Source of the DNA: Deinococcus sp. YIM 134068
Lineage (GTDB): Bacteria; Deinococcota; Deinococci; Deinococcales; Deinococcaceae
Direction: 5' to 3'
DNA: 64,000 bases
NCBI RefSeq assembly: GCF_036543075.1
Contig: NZ_JAZHPF010000002.1
Coordinates: forward strand, 248,001-312,000
Under the pieces are notes generated by a model. It was given only the letters and a program-made list of their open reading frames with translations, had not been told where the DNA came from and searched no databases. Positions within the stretch are counted from its first letter, which is position 1; each line of letters starts with the position of its first letter. The position numbers and the translations under genes are program-made. Below are positions 59,904-64,000 of the stretch, piece after piece.

Positions 59904-60004
59904 GGAGCGCATCGGTGAAGCGGGGAGCCTGGTTCTTGCTGACGGCTGAGAGCTGACCGCTAATCCCTGACCGCTTCCCGAGTGCCTCCCACCGAGGAGA
60001 CCCC

Positions 60005-60928
60005 ATGACCGCCCTGCCCGGCTTCCGTTCCGACCCGGCCTCCCGTCGCGCGGCCCTCACGCGGCTGCGCCGGGGCTGGCCCGCCTACCTCTTCCTGTTG
60101 CCGACGCTGCTGCTGGTGGGCTACTTCTCGTACTACCCGGCCTACGTCGCCATCACGCGCGCCTTTACCGACTGGGACGGGTTGAACGTGCCCAATTTCA
60201 CGGGGCTGGAGAACTTCCAGCGGGCCGTAAGCGATCCGGTGATGGGCGAGGCCGTGCAGCACATGATGATCTGGGTGGTCCTGGGCCTCCTCCTTGCGCT
60301 CGTGCCGCCGCTGCTGGTGGCGGAGCTGATCTTCCACCTGCGCGGGGGGCGGCGGCAGTACGCCTACCGGACGCTGTTCGTGGTGCCCATCGTGGTTCCG
60401 TCGCTGGTGCTGCTGCTGGTGTGGAGCAGCTTCTACCGCAGCGATGGGCTGCTCAACGGGCTGCTGGGGGCGGTGGGGCTGGGGGGGCTGCGGCACGAGT
60501 GGCTCAGCGACCCGGACACGGCGCTCTACAGCCTGATCTTCCTGGGGTTCCCGTACATCGACGCCTTCAACTTCCTGCTGCTGTACGCCGGGCTTCAGGC
60601 GATTCCCGAGGACGTGTTCGACGCGGCCAAGATCGACGGGGCGACGGGCTGGCGGCGGGTGTGGCGCATCGACCTGCCGCTGCTGCGCCCGCAACTGGGA
60701 CTCATCGCGGTGCTGGCGATCATCGGGAACGTCCAGTATTTCATCAGCCCGCTCGTGCTGACCTCGGGGGGGCCGGGCTACTCCACCACCGTGCCCGCGC
60801 TGCTGATGTACTTCACGGCCACCCGCGACGGCGAGTACGGCTACGGGATGGCCATCGCGGTGCTGCTGCTGGTGGTGGTCGTGGCGATGACGCTGCTCTC
60901 GCGCCTGATCAGCCGGGGGACGCGGTGA
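60005..60928 (+). CDS. Sugar ABC importer, permease 1 (second set)
   Basis: This encodes 307 residues; the ATG at 60005 follows GAGGAG. It has about six membrane helices (YLFLLPTLLLVGYFSYYPAYVAI first). The EAA-type ATPase contact loop is EDVFDAAKIDGATGWRRVWRIDLPLLRP. MalF/UgpA-type CUT1 permease. Its stop overlaps the next start (GTGA). Confidence 0.94.
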   Translation: MTALPGFRSDPASRRAALTRLRRGWPAYLFLLPTLLLVGYFSYYPAYVAITRAFTDWDGLNVPNFTGLENFQRAVSDPVMGEAVQHMMIWVVLGLLLALVPPLLVAELIFHLRGGRRQYAYRTLFVVPIVVPSLVLLLVWSSFYRSDGLLNGLLGAVGLGGLRHEWLSDPDTALYSLIFLGFPYIDAFNFLLLYAGLQAIPEDVFDAAKIDGATGWRRVWRIDLPLLRPQLGLIAVLAIIGNVQYFISPLVLTSGGPGYSTTVPALLMYFTATRDGEYGYGMAIAVLLLVVVVAMTLLSRLISRGTR

Positions 60929-61776
60929 GCGCCGGGCCGGGCCGTTCCGGCTTCACGCCGGGCGAGGCGGTGCGTCAGGCGATCCTCGTCCTCCTCGGGC
61001 TGCTCGCCCTCTTCCCGCTGTACTTCACCACCGTCAACTCCCTCAAGAGTCCGGTGCAGTATGCCGAGAACCTGCTGAACATCCCCGCCACCCTGCACCC
61101 CGAGAACTACACCCTCGCGTGGAATCAGATTCAGGGGCCGCTCCTGAACTCGGTCGTCGTGACGGTGACGAGCGTGCTGGCGACGCTGGTCCTCGCTTCT
61201 CTTAGCGCCTACGCCTTCGCCCTGATGGACTTTCCGGGCCGCCACCTCCTCTTCGGGCTGACCCTCGCGCTGCTGCTCGTGCCGGAGTTCCTGACCCTGA
61301 TCCCGCTGTACGTGCAGATTCGGGCGCTGCCGCTGCCGAGCAATTACCTCGCGCTCATCCTCCCGACCATCGCCATCGGGCAGCCTTTTGCCATCCTCGT
61401 GCTGCGGGCGGCCTTCGAGGCGCTGCCGAAGGACATGCTGGAGGCCGCGCGGCTCGACGGGGCGGGGCACCTGCAACTGCTGTGGCGCATCGTGCTGCCC
61501 ATCGCCCGGCCCATCCTCATCAGCGTGGCGATCATCCGGCTGATCCCGGTGTGGAACGAGTACCTGCTCCCCTCTCTGGTGCTGGACGAGGCACACCGCA
61601 CCCTGCCCGTCGCGCTCGTGAACTTCCAGGGGGGCGGGGCCTCCAACGCCGGCGCGCCCAACTACGGGGCGCTGATGGCCTCCTACGTCCTCTCCGCTCT
61701 GCCGCTGGTGGCGCTCTTCGCCTTCCTGATGCGCTACTACATCCAGGGCGTGACGAGCGGGGGCGTGAAGGGGTAG
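60925..61776 (+). CDS. Sugar ABC importer, permease 2 (second set)
   Basis: This encodes 283 residues; the GTG at 60925 overlaps the previous stop. MalG-type: six membrane helices, EAA loop KDMLEAARLDGAGHLQLLWRIVLPIARP, and C-terminus YYIQGVTSGGVKG. It pairs with permease 1. As with the first importer, no ATPase gene is present. Confidence 0.94.
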   Translation: MSAGPGRSGFTPGEAVRQAILVLLGLLALFPLYFTTVNSLKSPVQYAENLLNIPATLHPENYTLAWNQIQGPLLNSVVVTVTSVLATLVLASLSAYAFALMDFPGRHLLFGLTLALLLVPEFLTLIPLYVQIRALPLPSNYLALILPTIAIGQPFAILVLRAAFEALPKDMLEAARLDGAGHLQLLWRIVLPIARPILISVAIIRLIPVWNEYLLPSLVLDEAHRTLPVALVNFQGGGASNAGAPNYGALMASYVLSALPLVALFAFLMRYYIQGVTSGGVKG

Positions 61777-61807
61777 CGATAACGGGGAGCAAGGGTTGAA
61801 TTTGGGT

Positions 61808-61844
61808 GCCCCGCACCGAGTTGAAGACGGTGTGGGGCGCTTTT
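61808..61844 (+). terminator. Terminator after the second importer
   Basis: GCCCCGCACCG / CGGTGTGGGGC form an 11-bp stem with one G-T-type mismatch and a 9-base loop, then GCTTTT. Confidence 0.8.
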
Positions 61845-61857
61845 GCATCTCTCCAGG

Positions 61858-61883
61858 AAAAAGGCCGCCCACAGCGAGCGGCC
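61858..61883 (-). terminator. Terminator of the DUF4142 gene
   Basis: Read leftward, GGCCGC / GCGGCC with a 9-base loop is followed by TTTTTCC, 24 bases after the stop. Confidence 0.7.
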
Positions 61884-61907
61884 CTCTCCTCTCCCCTGCT
61901 CCGTCTC

Positions 61908-62465
61908 TCAGGGCAGCGTCTTCGCCTCGGCGAGGTGCCGGGCCACGACGGGCTGAATCTTGGCGGCGTAGGCGAGGGCCTGCTGGTCCTTGCCCACCGA
62001 GCGGTAGGTCTCGATCAGGTCGAGGGTCATCTGGTGCCCGCCCACCTGCACGTTCTTGTAGGCCGCGTCGAAGGCCGCGCCCGACAGGGTGGTGAGGCGG
62101 TTGTACTGGATGCGCTGGTCGGCCCCCGGCTTGTCGGTGAGCTTGACGCCCTTGGCGGCGGCCAGCGCGTTCAGCTCGGCCTGTGCCCGCGTGTGCTCGG
62201 TGATCATCTCCTGCGCGTAGGCCCGCACCCGCGCGTTGCTGCTCTTTTGCAGGGCGAGGCGCGAGGTGTTGATCTCGGTGAGGTTGCTCATGGTCGCCAC
62301 TTCCATGAACAGCACGTCGGTGTCGTTGGACACCTGCGCGGTGCTCTGACCGCTCGTCTGGGCGTTCTGGGCGGTGGACTGCCCCTCGGCCCCCCCGGCG
62401 AGGGCGGCGGGCAGGGCGATGCTCAGGGCGAGGGCGGAAGCCATCAAACGTCGGTTCTTGTTCAT
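61908..62465 (-). CDS. Secreted DUF4142 protein
   Basis: This encodes 185 residues; the ATG at 62465 follows GGAGG, and the upstream in-frame ATG lacks a site. A signal peptide (MASALALSIALPAALAGG) and a Ser/Gln/Thr-rich linker lead to a four-helix ferritin-like DUF4142 domain: FMEVATMSNLTEINTSRLALQ, VRAYAQEMITEHTRAQAEL, DLIETYRSVGK, VVARHLAEAK. The family is exported and common in Deinococcus; its function is unknown, and metal-binding His/Glu are sparse here. It forms a single-gene unit with its own terminator. Confidence 0.9.
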   Translation of the reverse strand: MNKNRRLMASALALSIALPAALAGGAEGQSTAQNAQTSGQSTAQVSNDTDVLFMEVATMSNLTEINTSRLALQKSSNARVRAYAQEMITEHTRAQAELNALAAAKGVKLTDKPGADQRIQYNRLTTLSGAAFDAAYKNVQVGGHQMTLDLIETYRSVGKDQQALAYAAKIQPVVARHLAEAKTLP

Positions 62466-62765
62466 GGTGAAACCTCCAGGGAACGATGTGCCCCGGTAGT
62501 TTGCCAGCGGGAGAAGCCTCGTCAAACCCTCCCACCTTCATGCAGCCGTGAATCCTTGTGAAGTCAAAGTTGAGCCATGAAGGAGCGTAAGAAAAAAGAC
62601 TGTGGTGTTCCGGATTGGGTTGAGGAGTCTGAGACTACGGATGAGCTTAGAAAGACGAGCGCCGCGAATAGATAGACAATACACTTTGTTCCGACAGCCA
62701 CGTTCTCAAGAGGGCTTGGGAGAAAAGCCATCCACGTTGAGGCGTGCGTCCTCATGCTGAGTCGC
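62466..62765. other. 300-bp gap with an AT-richer island
   Basis: Bases ~62560-62700 are clearly richer in A and T than the surroundings. A 32-codon frame (ATG 62577 to TAG 62675, beginning MKERKKKDCGV) is charged and lacks a ribosome site. No known RNA or repeat was recognised. This part may be acquired DNA or a promoter region. Confidence 0.4.
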
Positions 62766-63122
62766 ATGAAGCCGATCAAGCCCCGCGTGCATGGAATCAT
62801 CGATTACGTCGCCTGCGGCACGATGCTGGCCGCGCCCTCCCTGCTGGGACTGAACGGGGCGGCGCGCACGGCGTCCTACGCCTTCGCGGGAACGTACCTC
62901 GTGATCAGCGCCCTGACGGACTATCCCCCGGCCCTGAAGCGGACGATTCCCTTCCCGCTGCACGGCAAGATCGAGCTGTCGAGCGTGCCCGCGCTGGCGG
63001 CGCTGCCCTTTCTGGTGGCAAGTTTGAAGGGCGGCAAGGAGCGCGCGTACTTCCTGGGGCTGGCGGGCACGGTGCTCGGTGCCTACACCCTGACGGACTG
63101 GGAGGCGGACCCGGACGCCTGA
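62766..63122 (+). CDS. Small membrane protein, unknown
   Basis: This encodes 118 residues from the ATG at 62766; an ATG at 62754 adds four residues. Four hydrophobic segments are visible: IIDYVACGTMLAAPSLLGL, ASYAFAGTYLVISAL, VPALAALPFLVASL and YFLGLAGTVLGAYTL. It begins KPIKPRVHGIIDY, typical of a group of small bacterial membrane proteins of unknown role. It ends in a clear terminator. Confidence 0.8.
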   Translation: MKPIKPRVHGIIDYVACGTMLAAPSLLGLNGAARTASYAFAGTYLVISALTDYPPALKRTIPFPLHGKIELSSVPALAALPFLVASLKGGKERAYFLGLAGTVLGAYTLTDWEADPDA

Positions 63123-63134
63123 ACTCCAAAAAAG

Positions 63135-63173
63135 AAGCTGGAGGCCGGAGAGGACGCGGCTTCCAGCTTTTTT
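63135..63173. terminator. Bidirectional terminator between convergent genes
   Basis: AAGCTGGA / TCCAGCTT form the stem, with TTTTTT on the right and AAAAAAG on the left, so it can serve both the membrane-protein gene and the leftward glycosidase. Confidence 0.75.
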
Positions 63174-63185
63174 GACACCTGCTCT

Positions 63186-64000
63186 TCAGTCCTTCAAGTT
63201 GTACACCCGCACGTAATCGAAACGGGTGGTGAAGCCCGCCCCGCCCATCGAGACGAGGCCGATCTTCGCCCCACCGAGGTTGTGGGTCCAGGTGCCGCCG
63301 CGCGTCCAGTTCACCCCGTCGCGGCTGGAGTAGCCCGTGTAGGTCTCCTCGTTCCCGCTCGCCCGGCGCACGACGCGCAGCCAGGTGTCGCGGCCCGGCG
63401 AGGCGAGGACGGTGTTGCCGTAGCGGGGGTAGCCTTCCTGCCCGGCGGCAACCTCCTTGGCGAACTCGATCTGGCGCGTGTTGAAGTTGGAGAAGACGGC
63501 GACCTTGAGGAAGCGGTTGTCGTCGCCGTAGATGACGAGGCCGCCCTGGGAATAGTTGAAGCAGCACCCCTCGTCGGGCAGGTCGATGTTGAGCTTGACC
63601 TCCACGGCGTAATTCCCGGTGGGTGCCTCCGCAGTCAGCACGGAGGCGTCGTTGCTGTCCACGTACAGGTCGGCGGACTGGGTGTCGAAGCGGAAGGTGC
63701 CGTCTTCCAGGCCGGTCGTCCCGTCGGCGGGCGGGCGCACCCAGGTCCAGCGGGAGGCGAGGGTGGAGCCGGTGAAGTCGTCGCTGTAGGCGTCGAGCTG
63801 GTTTCCCAGACTGTCCTGCCCGACCACGGCGGACGCGGGAGCCGTCGCCTCGCCGGGTTGGGCGGCGGGGGCGGGCCGCGTCCCGTCGGACGCCCACGCG
63901 CCGCCCCGCACGGTGGGCCAGCCGTCTACCCAGTCCACGGGATCGAGGAGCATCGGGCGCTTGTTGAGGTTGCGCGTCACGTCGAGGTAGGGGTCGAGGC
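63186..64000 (-). CDS. GH43-type glycosidase with C-terminal concanavalin-like (DUF1349) domain, 3' part only
   Basis: The frame is open from the right edge to the stop at 63186 (about 271 codons). The visible start LDPYLDVTRNLNKRPMLLDPVDWVDGWPTV-type sequence is the end of a GH43 five-blade domain, where RxMLLDPVDWVDGWP is a common closing motif. From about 63800 leftward comes a beta-sandwich (DDFTGSTLASRWTWVRPP, GGLVIYGDDNRFLKVAVF, SGNEETYTGYSSRDGVNW, FDYVRVYNLKD) of the DUF1349/laminin-G type, probably sugar-binding. The catalytic residues lie outside the window. Probably secreted and acting on plant arabinan or xylan. Confidence 0.82.
   Translation of the reverse strand, partial: LDPYLDVTRNLNKRPMLLDPVDWVDGWPTVRGGAWASDGTRPAPAAQPGEATAPASAVVGQDSLGNQLDAYSDDFTGSTLASRWTWVRPPADGTTGLEDGTFRFDTQSADLYVDSNDASVLTAEAPTGNYAVEVKLNIDLPDEGCCFNYSQGGLVIYGDDNRFLKVAVFSNFNTRQIEFAKEVAAGQEGYPRYGNTVLASPGRDTWLRVVRRASGNEETYTGYSSRDGVNWTRGGTWTHNLGGAKIGLVSMGGAGFTTRFDYVRVYNLKD

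Noticed and set aside
62577..62675. 32-codon frame in the AT-richer gap
   Set aside because: No ribosome site and no recognisable similarity; reported only as an observation.
62564..62800. 78-codon minus-strand frame with a hydrophobic stretch
   Set aside because: It overlaps the start of the conserved membrane-protein gene on the other strand and lacks a ribosome site.

Overview
The window is a high-GC (roughly two-thirds G+C by eye) bacterial chromosome segment, densely coded, with strong AGGAGG-type ribosome sites, many 4-base ATGA/GTGA gene overlaps and GC-rich dyad repeats between genes. A bacterial 'yellow'/major royal jelly protein homologue, a large monofunctional catalase and a plant-polymer sugar-uptake locus together suggest Deinococcus or a close relative. 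The genus is inferred from gene content, not from a marker gene.

Region 1 (1-17.7 kb) is the least explained part. A BTAD/NB-ARC (AfsR/SARP-like) regulator leaves through the left edge. Divergent to it is a run of seven same-strand genes (1650-15888), none with a signal peptide or a family I recognise. Three of them (7217-9463, 9714-12014, 12442-15462) are clear paralogues sharing a PSLxGxN-AAF motif, a PQG motif, a (L/A)DDP(F/W)F motif and repeated beta-rich units of about 95 residues. The largest also carries Thr/Pro-rich linkers and an OmpA-like segment. Next to them, on the other strand, lie a trypsin-fold peptidase without a signal peptide and a 102-residue protein that resembles the peptidase's own pre-domain. 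The leaders of two paralogues are duplicated, and one copy holds a 160-bp MITE-like insertion whose empty site survives in the other copy.

Region 2 (18-27 kb) holds housekeeping and stress genes: catalase, two short-chain dehydrogenases, two alpha/beta hydrolases, the royal-jelly-type protein, a small membrane protein and a Gfo/Idh/MocA oxidoreductase.

Region 3 (27.4-43.8 kb) is an L-arabinose and arabinan/arabinogalactan utilisation locus. araB-araD-araA, a secreted GH43 arabinanase, a zinc alcohol dehydrogenase and a GH127 beta-L-arabinofuranosidase form one tightly overlapping operon. Divergent are a GH51 arabinofuranosidase, a sugar ABC importer (binding protein and two permeases, no ATPase), a LacI-type repressor and a GH2 glycosidase. 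A TGTGA-NCGN-TCACA type operator occurs twice, once inside overlapping divergent promoters and once before the importer.

Region 4 (43.9-52.1 kb): a second LacI-type regulator diverges from a GH81 beta-1,3-glucanase lipoprotein with a CBM42-like module. This is followed by a GH18 chitinase lipoprotein and anhydro-MurNAc kinase (AnmK), suggesting use of, or attack on, fungal and bacterial walls.

Region 5 (52.3-64 kb): a ROK regulator, an orphan sugar-binding protein and an intracellular GH43 (exo-beta-1,3-galactanase-like) run leftward. Then come a CPA1 Na+/H+ antiporter, a second binding-protein/two-permease importer, a DUF4142 protein, a small membrane protein and the 3' part of another GH43-type enzyme at the right edge. 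With the arabinose locus these fit breakdown of plant arabinogalactan proteins. No rRNA, tRNA or CRISPR array was recognised.
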